Source of the DNA: Euonymus europaeus
Taxonomy: Eukaryota; Streptophyta; Magnoliopsida; Celastrales; Celastraceae
Assembly: GCA_963580455.1 (NCBI GenBank)
Contig: OY756958.1
Location: 18,364,501-18,428,500, forward strand
DNA length: 64,000 nucleotides
Direction of reading: 5' to 3'
Shown: positions 1 to 9,612 of the stretch, one piece after another
Numbering within the stretch: the first letter of the stretch is position 1
Layout: each line of letters starts with the position of its first letter
Made by a program: the position numbers and the translations under genes
Notes under the pieces: generated by a model
Databases searched by the model: none
What the model was told of the DNA's origin: nothing
What the model saw: only the letters and a program-made list of their open reading frames with translations

Positions 1-1395
1 GGATGATTAATTATTTAATGATATTTAATGGTATTAAGTTAATTGTATTAGGTTAATTGTATTGAATTAATTTTATTAAGTTGATAGTATTATGTTAATT
101 GTATTATGTTAATATTATTAATGAAATAAATTGATTAAAAGATAAAAGTAATAATGAATGGGTTAAAGATAAATGGATTAATAAATAATTGTGGATGTTC
201 TATGGGTTTCAGGAACCAATTGGTGTAATTGAATTATTGGTATTTACGGGAGTACACCACTGTAAGTAATACTCAACTGTATTACGGAACAATGTCATTT
301 ATTGATTGTATGCACTATTACCTGTGTTAATGGTTTGGCTATTAATACGCATGTGATTGGAATCTTATGATGAGTTATATGTGAATTGTGTTATGAATGG
401 TTCATTTATGTTATAGTTGTATTGAATGTGATGTTTGTATACTATGTTTGGACGACTGAACTGTTAATGTATTTTCTGTGTGGAATGAAATGTGATTGTT
501 ACGTGCTTGAACTGAATATGGTGATGGGACGAATATGATGATTGTTTAATGTTCTTAAGAGTAACTTGTTGCATATGATTTATTGATGTATTAAATATTA
601 TTCTTAAGCACGATGCATTGCATTACATGGAAAGGAAAAGTTCAGTTTAATGAAAAGTATTTTTACAAATCGGGTATTACTGCTACAGGGAGGGTGTACT
701 GGAAAGAGAAAGTTTTATGGCTTACTGTTAAATGAGAAGAAAATGAAAAGAAAAATGAATAAATGATACGGATGTTAACTGAATGGGCTCTATGGTAGAG
801 CATTAGATGGAAATCCCGACCGGTTGCTCTGTAGCAGTTTACCTAGGTTAAGGGCCCGAGTACTGGAAAAACGATTTAAATGGCTGACTGTTGTTTTTCT
901 AAAGATGATGTTCATGTACATTCATGCATAAGTATTACTTGTTGGGCCTTGGCTCACTATGTTCCGTAATGCAGGTTATGGTCTCTCAGATGATTATGTT
1001 GACCTAGGAGTTGATGGTGTCGCCGTAGATCCATGAAGAAGATGCTCATGTGATGGAAACTAGTTTCATGGAAGATTGATTAATTAAGTAATAAATTTAT
1101 TTATGCACTTACTGTTAATAGCTTGTAGTATGGCAATAAGTGTAGATTCGGGAGCGAGGATTAAAAGTATAGGATTCACAGTAATTTACTTAGAGGATAT
1201 TAATTGGGTGTTACTGTTATCTAAATATATGAGATGACGTTATTATTTCAGATTATGTTATTTTATTTAAATTAGGTGGAATTGTTTTATTGAAGTTGAC
1301 TTATATTAAATATAGGGTGAGTTTATATCGTAATGTAGGTAGCGTTTTTGGACTACGAGCCCAAAAATTAGGGTTTCGTGGGACGGGGCGTTACA
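1..1395 (+). repeat. Truncated LTR, family A (Tekay-like ends)
   Basis: The segment from about 190 onward aligns by eye with the right part of the LTRs at 39338-41239 and 45219-47161. It shares the blocks near 815-860 (accggttgctctgtagcag...) and 940-977 (ggctcactatgttccgtaat...), then 'tagcgttttgg' and a GGGTTTCGTGGG tail ending TTACA at 1395. The upstream part of the LTR lies outside the window. No primer binding site follows; GC-rich hAT sequence begins at once. It is therefore a solo or truncated LTR. No protein is encoded. Confidence 0.75.
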
Positions 1396-2445
1396 CCGCA
1401 GATAAGAAGGAGCGCCCCGATTCCTCCCCGCCCCATTAAATACTGCCTCGCCCCGTTTTTTTTGTTTTTTTTGGGAAAAAATTGAGAAAAATCAAAGTAG
1501 GAAACGAGATTAACATAACATTAACAATCTAAAAACATAGGTCCACAAATAATATCTTTAGGCACGTATGCCTTCAAATACAAATATCATAATTAATTAA
1601 ACATCATAATGCATCCAACATCCATGCCGCATCTGCAATACACTCAAATGACTCAATCTCCCATCTCTCTATTCTCCAAGAAACATGTACCTGTAGTGTG
1701 TTGAAGGTTCCAAAGGAAAATAGAACATTCAACTAAAACAACACACAATGACACAACCTTCTCAGATAATCATGGTTGGAGAAAAATAAATTATCAAAGC
1801 ACAATGAAATTAGAGCTGCATGCTTGCATACCAAATAATCATCACAACCATATGAGATAATCAGTGTCCAATAACATATATAAATGAATTTAATTTCAAC
1901 TAAAAAATAGTGCGGTTCAAAACTACAAGGAACTAGAACCTTTTTGTTTCAAGCTTTTTCAGTAAAACAGAGGAAATTACTATTCTGGTGACAAGTGTAG
2001 GATATTTGCATCGCATAGCATATTATTTTTCACTTTTTCTTTTTCCTGTTGGGCCTGTTTCATCTTTCTCATTAATCTAATTTCCTTTATGTTGCTAGTC
2101 AGGGAAATGAAATTAAGGTCGTAAAACCATGGTCTGGGACTGCTAAATCCTCTTCCCGCCAAAGTATTGACCTCCAAAGTGATGCTTCTTATACAATTTA
2201 CATATATGAAAGAGGATCAAACAATAATAAAAGTCTAAAATCATGCCTGAAACCCAACTACCCAGGGACAGTTACTCCACTTTCTTGTTCTTCATCATCA
2301 ATGTCTTCAAGAACACTTTGAATTATTACTTGATCCTTTGACTTCATTTTTGATAAAGAACCTAACATAAACATAATACAAAATAAGATAAGGTCAATTA
2401 CATACCACCAAGGTGTTAATATATAAATTTTAACCAATTTATATA

Positions 2446-3015
2446 TTAGTTTTCCATACCTTCAAGGTTAGCCAAAACTCCATTCCCTAGCCAATTCTGA
2501 GCACACATTAATGACTCAATTGTATCCGAATGGATTTTACTGCGGTGTGGACTCAATAATCGGCTGCTGGTGCTGAAAGCAGACCTTGAAGCAACAGTTG
2601 ACATCGGAATGGCTAGAATATCACGTGCAATGCGTTGCAAGGTAGGATACTTGGGTCCATCAGCTTTCCACCAAGTAAGGATGTCAAAATCATGAGACCA
2701 AGGCAATAAATCATCCTCAAGATAGTGGTCCAACTCCAGCTTCGTATTTCCAATTGAACCATTTTTTCTACTGTTCACAAATTGATCAAAGGAAGAAAGA
2801 GTGTCTTCCTCTTTGTTTTGATTATCATTAGTTGTAGGAAATGAGTCATGACCATCTTTTTCCATAATTTGGGAACTATATTCATGCATCAAATCTTTCA
2901 TAACTCTCTTAATCCTCCTAATCTCATCATCTGCCCCATCACCATAAATTGTAGGAAAGTAAAATTCCAACAACATCATCTTATATCTAGGATCTAGAAC
3001 CGTTGCCACACCCAT
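2446..3015 (-). pseudogene. hAT transposase, C-terminal part only
   Basis: The 189 readable codons begin inside the conserved core (GVATVLDPRYKM) and run through an acidic linker into the hAT C-terminal dimerisation region. Key residues seen are LDHYLEDD, the WW pair in DILTWWK, YPTLQRIARDILAIPMS and the SAFSTSSRLLSPHRS to CAQNWL segment. Plant hAT transposases of the RICESLEEPER/DAYSLEEPER type are about 650-700 residues, so the BED zinc finger and most of the catalytic RNase H-like fold are missing. Upstream on the coding strand the sequence switches to unrelated captured host sequence, so the 5' part was replaced rather than just mutated. It cannot be an active transposase. Dimerisation-region identity is strong; the product is a remnant. 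Confidence 0.85.
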
Positions 3016-3126
3016 GATACTACTAATGACATGCCAATAACATCGAACGGACGAGCTGACAGCGGACTTTTAATTGGGTCCCTTACGTCTTCTCCTGGTG
3101 TTGGTCTCTATCAACGAACCCATCGA

Positions 3127-3608
3127 ACATCTTGATCCCGTGAATCCTACAATAATCAATTTTGTTCTTAATTGATTTTAAGAGGTAATGATCCCCAATA
3201 ACATTATCACACGGTTTCGAAGGTGACCACTCAAGAGCAAGATCCTAGTCTTGCCATGATGAAATTCGGGAACTCAGAGTTTTGTTCAAGCCAAGCTTTG
3301 CGCTTTTGATCCCAATTGGAGATCTTCGGTTCAAGGGTGTATGTTACATTTGGGTTGAAATTGGATTCAGATGGATTATCCAGATTGGTCGGGTCATCAT
3401 CAGATCCGATCTCCACCACAAACCGATTGGTCTCCTCAATTAGATTTTGCTTCACGGCGTCAGTCTTAGAGCTACCTAGATTGTCGACGCCAATTGTGCC
3501 ATAGAGGACAAGGATGGTGACGAAGCCGCAGAGGATTGTGATCTTGATGTTGTTGAATGTCTTGTGGAACTTCCTGCCACAAAGCATGTCGCTTCTACCA
3601 TTGGCCAT
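3127..3608 (-). pseudogene. XXT5-like xyloglucan 6-xylosyltransferase, N-terminal fragment
   Basis: The minus strand starts at ATG 3608 and reads the N-terminus of a plant GT34 xylosyltransferase. A short basic tail is followed by a type II membrane anchor (KITILCGFVTILVLYGTIGV), the stem (IEETNR, then NPNVTYTLEPKISNWDQKRKAWL) and the start of the catalytic domain. The last part is reached only after two frameshifts near 3230 and 3195 (GKTRILLLSG, then CDNVIGDHYLLKSIKNKIDYC). Similarity stops at HGIKM around 3127. Family members are about 450 residues, so only the first third is present and the active site is absent. The intact enzyme adds xylose to the glucan backbone of xyloglucan in the Golgi. 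The fragment sits inside a hAT element next to transposase coding sequence, so I infer transposon capture. Confidence 0.8.
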
Positions 3609-3679
3609 GGTTGTGGTCGAGAGTCCACCTCCACCGGATGTTTACTTTTGTGGCGTGAAATTATCCTAAACCCTATTAT

Positions 3680-3701
3680 CATCTTGATCCCGTGAATCCT
3701 A
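3680..3701. repeat. 22-bp direct repeat bracketing the xylosyltransferase fragment
   Basis: The 22 bases at 3128-3149 recur exactly at 3680-3701. On the minus strand they encode RIHGIKM. The copy at 3128-3149 is in place in the GT34 reading frame; the copy at 3680-3701 lies upstream of the start codon where that sequence does not belong. The second copy is therefore the derived one. Such short templated insertions are typical of gap repair by template switching. Confidence 0.8.
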
Positions 3702-4294
3702 TTCAAGGTGCTGTCGGAAGAGAGAGATGTGGCTGATCGGGACATTGTTGGGTTGTTCGCGCTGGAGGAGACACGAACGCTATTGGACAGGGAGCGATGG
3801 AGAAGACGAATCCAGCTGCTGGGGAAGCGCGATGCTGGACAGAGAGACGAAAGAGGCGACTAAGTGTTGGCCATTTCATCTCATCCCTTGGATTTATCTA
3901 AGGGCTACAATCAAAAGTTCATTTTTTAGGTATGTAAGATAAGGTCGCATGAGAGCAATTTCGTATGATATATATATAGTATATTTCGGGGAGGGGTCGG
4001 GGCGGGGAAACATCAAAACCCATCCCGGCTCGGCGCAAAATTTTCTGCCCCGTCCCCACCCCAGCAAAGACTAGGGTGGGGAAAAACCCGCTTGGGGAGG
4101 GTCGGGAGATGCGGGGTGGGGCGGGTCTATTTTGCCACCCCTAGCTGAGACTCTTTATTTTTTTTCCTAAAGTACAAGGAGGGCTTGGGTTTCGAAAGAG
4201 TGTTCACATGAATGATGCTTTACTAGCAAAGTTTAGCTGGAATCTATTACTAAGTAGTACTTCCTACTATAAGGAGTAGCTTATTAACAAATAT

Positions 4295-4906
4295 ATGGCC
4301 CCAAGTGGTGGAAATCTCGTTGATGTTCTAGTTCACAGGTCAGATTCTTGGAGTTGGGAAAATATAATGAGGGCTAGAAATGTGTTGTTAGCAAGCTTAT
4401 GTCGCTTGATAAAATCTGGTGAGTCAACTAGAATATGGGAAGATCCTTGCATTCCAAATCAAGTTGGTTTCAAGCCCCATGTTAAGTCTAATTCGATAAT
4501 TAAGCATGCGAAAGACACAGTAAATTTGTTATTTCTTCATAACTCTATGAGATGGAATATTGCAATACTACAGTTGCTTTTTGATCAAGCTTCAATCTAT
4601 CATATTCTTAAAATTCAGCTGCCTATGGTGAGAAGTCACGATAAATGGATTTGGGTTTTATCCAATAATGGAGTTTTCTCGATGCGGAATGCCTATCATA
4701 TCCTTCACTCAAATGCGGCGCCGCTCATTAACTTGAATAGTGCCATAAACTTGTCAACAAAAGATTGGTCCCAGTTATGGCTTCTAAATCTTTATGCTAG
4801 GTTCTTACTCATGCTTTGGAAAATTGCACGGAGTATTTTGCCAACAAGAATACAACTTTTGCATATTCTCCAGGTAAGCCAAGAGGAACTATTATGCCCA
4901 ATTTGA
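4295..4906 (+). pseudogene. LINE ORF2 fragment: distal RT and zinc-binding region
   Basis: This is the longest open stretch of the LINE (203 codons). It holds the spacer after the RT thumb and the zf-RVT-like domain; SDSWSWENIMRARNVLL and GVFSMRNAYHIL are recognisable family blocks. The usual zinc-finger Cys/His pattern (CP.C near the end) is only partly kept (LLCPI, stop). After the stop at 4904 the frame continues with QCVMHFFSSCSLAISVWQSS, still typical of the domain. The polymerase catalytic motifs lie further upstream in intact elements and are absent here. Confidence 0.75.
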
Positions 4907-5254
4907 TCTACTGAGAATCAATGTGTGATGCATTTTTTCTCTTCTTGCTCATTAGCTATTTCTGTTTGGCAGTCCTCCAAATGGCAGATTGATGCTTGTA
5001 GGTTGGGTAGTCAAGGAGTGAGAGGTTGGGTCTCCATTAATGTCTATCCTTAAAAGTTGGGAATTGGTCAAAAGGATTGGTAAGAATTTTGTTTATTGGC
5101 AATGGTTTCTAAAGATCAAATTTGGAAATATCGTAATGAACTTATACATGGAGCTCCTCGTAAACCTCCTTTATAAATTATCCATCTCATCAAAGCAGTT
5201 CATTATCAGCATTGTAGAGCATGAAGAGTGCCTTCCCTTGTTCCAGCTATATCA

Positions 5255-5700
5255 ATGGTGGATGATATATCAAAGTGAATTTTGACACAGCTTTGAATTC
5301 AGAGGGTGCTATGTCTGCAACCATTGCGCGGTCCCAGTCGGCAAGAGTGATATTTGCATCAGTCTGTAAAGGGCTTTACTCTGAGCCATTGATAGGAGAA
5401 GTTGTTGCTCTCAAGTTGGGTGTGCAACAATGTATTCGGTTGGGTTTGCTAAAGGTTGAATTCGAAGGTGACGCACTTCTGCTTGTTCAAGCGGTGTTAA
5501 AACCTCAGCTAGTCTCTTCATGGACTATTGGTTCAGTGATTGATGATATCAGAAACCTACTTGGGCAGCTGCAAGTTTGGTCTATTTTTCAAGGTTAGTA
5601 GGCATCAAACTGCTTGGACGGATCACTTCATCAAATGGGCCGCAACCATAAGTATTTCAGGTAACATTCCCAATAGGTTTTTAACTGATTTTTAGGTTTG
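5255..5700 (+). pseudogene. LINE RNase H-like domain
   Basis: The frame NFDTALNSEGAMSATIARS, then EVVALKLGVQQCIRLGLLKVEFEGDALLLV, matches the RVT_3 RNase H-like domain at the C-terminus of plant L1 ORF2. The first acidic residue (NFD), the glutamate of the alpha-1 helix (GEVVAL) and the later aspartate (EGDA) are present. The frame breaks near 5595 and resumes as SRHQTAWTDHFIKWAA. It follows the zinc-binding domain with several stops between, so no protein can be made from it. Confidence 0.75.
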
Positions 5701-5792
5701 GATCAATGGTGATTTTGAACCTCCTGACTACTGTTTTGGTATGGGAGTCTCACCTCTATAGCTTTATCATGTTATGTGTCGGAAAAAAAAAA

Positions 5793-7124
5793 TGCACTAT
5801 CCCACACATATACATTGCACTGTGTATATACACATTGTAATATGATACTATATATATAGATATATTAAAATTTGATTATTTAATTAGTATATATAATAAA
5901 AATAGTTAAAGTTCGAGAACGAACTCACAAACTCGAGGCTTGGCCTGAAAGCCTAAACTTTTTTGGGCCTAGACCGGGCTTGAGCTCAAGAATTTGCACC
6001 AAGCCCAGCCCGATGCCAAACCCTACATGCATTTGGCCCTCAAGAAGTTGTTGTGGATAGGTAAAGATGTCATTGGTGATGCTAAGAGGGAGAAGATGAG
6101 ACTGGCTTCAATTTAATGATTGATTTCTTTCAGACTTGTAATTATAGATGAAAATTATGAATTACCATCGTTGTGTTAATTTTTTTTTTATAATTTTGGA
6201 TAATTTTAAGGGGATGGGATTGTTTCAATTATATTAAATTGGATGCAGTCTCTGTCTGGTACTGTTATGATTCTTCTAACTTGGGTTGGTGTTCAACTTT
6301 GTACGTTCTTCTATCTTTACAGATTTAAATTTTCCTCCGTCAAATGCTGAATTTGAATATCGATGATGGTGATTTTTCCCCTTTTTTCATGGTATCTTTT
6401 GCTCCTCCAATAAATGGGTGGATTGGAAGTTTAGTATTATTTCCTTTGTGTGTTACCAATTTGACCTTATTTTGATGTTTTTTTAAATAAAAAAAAATTA
6501 ATTGTTTTTTTTAATTGTTCACTTAACAAATTCAATAGCAGTTTCGAGATCATATGGCAGCATAATCCGTGTACTGTATAACATTTCCTGAAAATGCTTC
6601 AGGGCCATTGGTTAGAAGAAATTCTGAAATATTTGGAATTCCACATAACCTTGGCACACAATGAAACAAAAAGTCTACATGGTAAACCTATTAAATACCA
6701 ACAACATAAAAAAGAGGATGTTGAGGATGTATCAACTACAAAAAAAACAAAAAAAATGTCAAATCCCAAAAAAAAAACAAATTGCTAGATTTAATTTGAT
6801 GCACATAGTGTGTGAGTTTGGAGATGCGTGATTTTTTATTGAGTTAGATTTATTTTGCAATTACCCTAGATTTCACACTAATTTATTTATTGATCATGAT
6901 AAAAATTTATGTCATCTTATGATGGATCTTTAATTGCATTTACATTGAAATGAATGAAAATAATCATTGTATGGGGTCCTTACGCAGTTTTAAAAAACTA
7001 ATATATATTCTGAAGCACATAAAAAATAAATTCTTTGTGGGACCTTTCATGACTTCAGTCTTCAGTGAAGACATACAAACAAATTTGACGTAAAAAAAAT
7101 TGACAAGCAACGTAATTTGTACCA
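5793..7124. other. Intergenic, AT-rich; short unclassified pieces
   Basis: There is no gene I can support. A TA-rich stretch lies at 5815-5900. A piece at 5925-6015 (rich in GGGC and GCCC, with 'gggcttgagctcaag') looks like the subterminal part of a small DNA element. At 6032-6118 a 28-codon exon-like frame (LALKKLLWIGKDVIGDAKRE) ends in TAA before AT-rich sequence. I do not recognise it. The Lys-rich frame at 6594-6788 is low complexity. Confidence 0.5.
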
Positions 7125-8646
7125 TCATGATTGAATGCTCATCGACCTGATGTCGTCAATCAAACGGTCCAAGTTACAATAAGAGGACCCACCTTCGGTC
7201 ACACTTATTTTAGCCAACCGAGCCATTTCAGCCGTTGATCTAACAAACTCTTCCCTCCTCTCCACCATGAGGTCAATTACCATCTTCTCAACTACTCTTC
7301 TATCACACACATCCTTCATGTCCAACCCAAGCTTCCACACCTCACTCACAAACCTGCTATTCACCTGTTGGTCAGCAAAATAGGGCCAACAAATCATGGG
7401 GACACCAGACACAATACTCTCCAAAGTCGAATTCCATCCACTGTGTGTCAGAAACGCACCTATAGCATTGTGAGCCAGCACCTCCTCTTGTGGAGCCCAA
7501 CTCACCATGTACCCTCTCTCCTTGGTCCCCAATTCAATCTCCACCGGAATCTCACCACCGTCAGCGCCGCTCCCGGATATCGAATCAGGCCTTGTGACCC
7601 ACAAGAATCTCTTCTTGCTATTCACAAGTCCGAACCAGAATTCCATGAATTGGGATCTTGTCACCACTGTAATGCTTCCAAAGCTTACATATATGACTGA
7701 TTTTGGGGGTTGTTTATCAAGCCATGAAATGCAACTCATGTCCACTTCCCAGAAACTGCTCGATGATAGAGTTTCTGTTCCTTTGACGCCTAGTCTTGTG
7801 TTAAGGTGGGCGTGGATTGGACCAATTGAGTAGATATTGGGACAATGAGTACGAATTTGAGAAAGCGCCGGTCCTTCAAGATCTTCGAATGTGTTCAAAA
7901 TCAGTCCATGGGTTCGAGGAGACCTTCGGGTCTCTGTTTTGACGAGTTGGAGATTTGGGTTGGAGAGATCACTGGTTCTGCAGAAACCCGGGAGGTCTCG
8001 GCAACGGAGAAATGTGTCCATGCCCGGCACAGTTGTTATCATCCGATCCATGTCTTCGATTCCTTCATAATTTAACCAAAAAACAAAAAGAAAAATGATT
8101 GAGTTGACGAATGAAGCAGAGGAGACACGAGGGAACGAAAGTTGTACCATTTATAGGCAATTGTCCAGCTTCAATCATGTCAAGAAGACAATAATAAGCC
8201 CAGAAGCAGCTAGCACCAATTGTACGGAAATGAATGATTGGAATGTGAAGCCGCTCAGCAACATCAACAACATACCCCATAATCCCATCACCAATAATAC
8301 AATTCACTGGCGGGTCACTCTGGATGAGCATCTTTTCGAGGAGCGGCTTTGTAGCCGAATTCATAGCATCAAAGACATCCATGAACCCCTGACCAGATCT
8401 TGGATGGTCATTTGGAAGCCCATCCCATACGGTCTTGAATTGGAAACCGGGATATCGGGCGAACCGGGCTTCCACATTAGTGTATCGGACAAGTCGGTTT
8501 TGATTGTAATCAGAGTTGAGAAAAGTGATTCGGAGGCCGGCGAGGGAGAGAAGCTGGGACAGCTTGAGCATAGAGTCTACATGGCCTTGTGCAGGTAGAG
8601 GGAAGATGAGAACATGAGGAGGAGGTTCATTTGCTACTGGTTCCAT
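7125..8646 (-). CDS. UDP-glycosyltransferase (family GT1, UGT709/UGT85-like), two exons
   Basis: Exon 1 is 8148-8646, a GT...AG intron of 85 bp spans 8063-8147, and exon 2 is 7125-8062. Spliced, they give 478 codons, the usual GT1 length. The join falls after the first base of Gly167 and restores the frame (LPING, then IEDMDRM). The N-terminal acceptor domain has the catalytic His22 (PAQGH) and the partner Asp120 (IIGDGIMGY). The C-terminal half carries a full 44-residue PSPG sugar-donor box, W355 to Q398, with WAPQ, HSGWNS, the Trp at box position 22 (Trp376) and a final Gln. The last two favour UDP-glucose. The enzyme would be cytosolic and glucosylate a small molecule. The N-terminus (HVLIFPLPAQGHV) resembles UGT709 enzymes such as 7-deoxyloganetic-acid glucosyltransferases, but the acceptor cannot be read from sequence. 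No stops or frameshifts. It is the only intact host gene here. Confidence 0.92.
8063..8147 (-). other. Intron of the UGT gene
   Basis: On the minus strand the donor reads ATG|GTACAAC and the acceptor ATTATGAAG|GAATCG. The intron is 85 bp, T-rich towards the acceptor, and phase 1. Reading through it would end exon 1 in an unrelated tail, while splicing gives a continuous family protein. An intron at this point between the N- and C-terminal domains is common in UGT85/UGT709-type genes. Confidence 0.88.
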
Positions 8647-8649
8647 CTC

Positions 8650-9469
8650 AAGAATTCACTTTTTTGTTCACTACCATAAGAATTAAGAACATGAACAAGA
8701 CAGCTGCCTTGTCCTTTTAACACGTGTATTGTCGACCTTATCGCATTGCTAAAGGAAACACAAAGCCAGTGAGATCTTTTTCATAATAATGTGAATATTT
8801 TATTGGGGTGGCGAAAAGATCATGATACTGATAATTAATTAACGGGCATAAATTTTCGGGCAAAAATACACATTTCATGAACTATATCTTGGTTTCATTT
8901 TCTTTCTAAATTTTTTTTTTTACTTAAAATTGTCCCTCAGAAAAGTTTGAAGCCAAAAAAATTATAGGCCAACTCAGTAGGTAAACTATTATTATTAAGC
9001 TTTAGTTAATTCACGAGTCTAGCATGTTTGGATGATCATTTTGTGTCTGTTTTGTAGAAAATTGGAAGTTCATATGAGAAGAAGTGTACAGGAGGTTCAA
9101 GCTCTAGTTTTGCGCTGCTAATACACGAGAATTTGTCAATAAGTAAAGGAAATTGAGCATGTCTAGTAATTTGTTTTGTAATATGCTGAAACAACCAGCT
9201 TGAAAAATGAAATCGTCACCAATTGATTATTTTAGAAGTAATTGGACAACTAATCTGGTTCACGAGGAAGAAATGTGTAAAGGGATCTATTGAGCATGAG
9301 GAAGGTGTTAGACACCGCACAACTCTCGAGAAATAATTGTCTTGAAAATGTTCTTTTATTTTGCTCGAATTTGCTTTAAAAACAAGTTTATATGTTCAAA
9401 TTGTTTCAATGAACTTCTATGTATGCTAGAAAATTCACGTTTCAATTGAGTGGACTCCGCCCATTAATA
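8650..9469. other. UGT upstream region and AT-rich intergenic DNA
   Basis: This holds the UGT promoter side (8650 to about 8850) and AT-rich sequence with no open frame or recognisable repeat. Nothing further can be supported. Confidence 0.5.
8721..8726 (-). promoter_or_regulatory. CACGTG G-box upstream of the UGT start
   Basis: A palindromic CACGTG lies 75-80 bases upstream of the UGT start codon (8646). G-boxes are bound by bZIP and bHLH factors. A CCAAT-like motif lies further upstream near 8800. No convincing TATA box is placed correctly, so this is a candidate only. Confidence 0.3.
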
Positions 9470-9612
9470 TTGTGGCAATTTGATGCTTGGAAGAAAAATC
9501 CACATGAAGTGGTTTTGATAATTTAAAAGGTGCATGAGATTACTACAGCCATTCCCGCCTTGATTGAAAATATTTTACGGATTGATGAAAAATCTCACTT
9601 GAAGTGGGTTTT
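9470..9612. repeat. 99-bp minisatellite, left part (about 1.5 units)
   Basis: It contains the same unit as 11429-12345: 'ttttgataatttaaaaggtgc', 'cactacagccattcc', 'gattgatgaaaaatctcac', 'ttgaagtggg'. It stops at 9612 where the hAT element starts; the array resumes after the element at 11429. Confidence 0.85.

Larger units (their letters stand above)
1396..4143 (-). mobile_element. Degenerate hAT-like DNA transposon with captured host sequence
   Basis: The right end reads TTTTGCCACCCCTA, the usual hAT (Ac-like) terminal motif. It is preceded by GC-rich subterminal tracts (ggggcgggg-type motifs, 3985-4130). Similar GC-rich tracts lie at 1400-1455, but the matching terminal TAGGGGTGGCA is missing because an LTR abuts at 1395. 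Inside are a minus-strand hAT transposase C-terminus (2446-3015) and a minus-strand xylosyltransferase fragment (3127-3608). The element is non-autonomous and damaged. The left boundary is inferred from the end of the LTR, not from a terminal repeat. Segment 3702-3940 is GC-rich and gene-like but not recognised. Confidence 0.65.
4150..5792 (+). mobile_element. L1-type LINE, 3' half, decayed
   Basis: The reading starts with the distal RT region (KYKEGLGFRKSVHMNDALLAKFSWNLL), continues through the segment between RT and zinc-binding domain (SGESTRIWEDPCIP) and the plant zf-RVT-type domain (WIWVLSNNGVFSMRNAY, then LWKIARSILPTRIQLL), and ends with an RNase H-like domain. This is the domain order of plant L1 LINEs. 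The element is truncated at its left side next to the hAT terminus. Several stops and frame changes (for example near 4278, 4906 and 5285) break it. A run of ten A residues at 5783-5792 right after the 3' UTR fits a LINE poly-A tail. No target duplication could be confirmed because the left boundary is lost. Confidence 0.85.

Noticed and set aside
8065..8147. Read-through of UGT exon 1 into an unrelated tail, suggesting a broken gene
   Set aside because: Canonical GT...AG boundaries at 8147 and 8063 restore the family sequence in frame, so this is an intron and the gene is intact.
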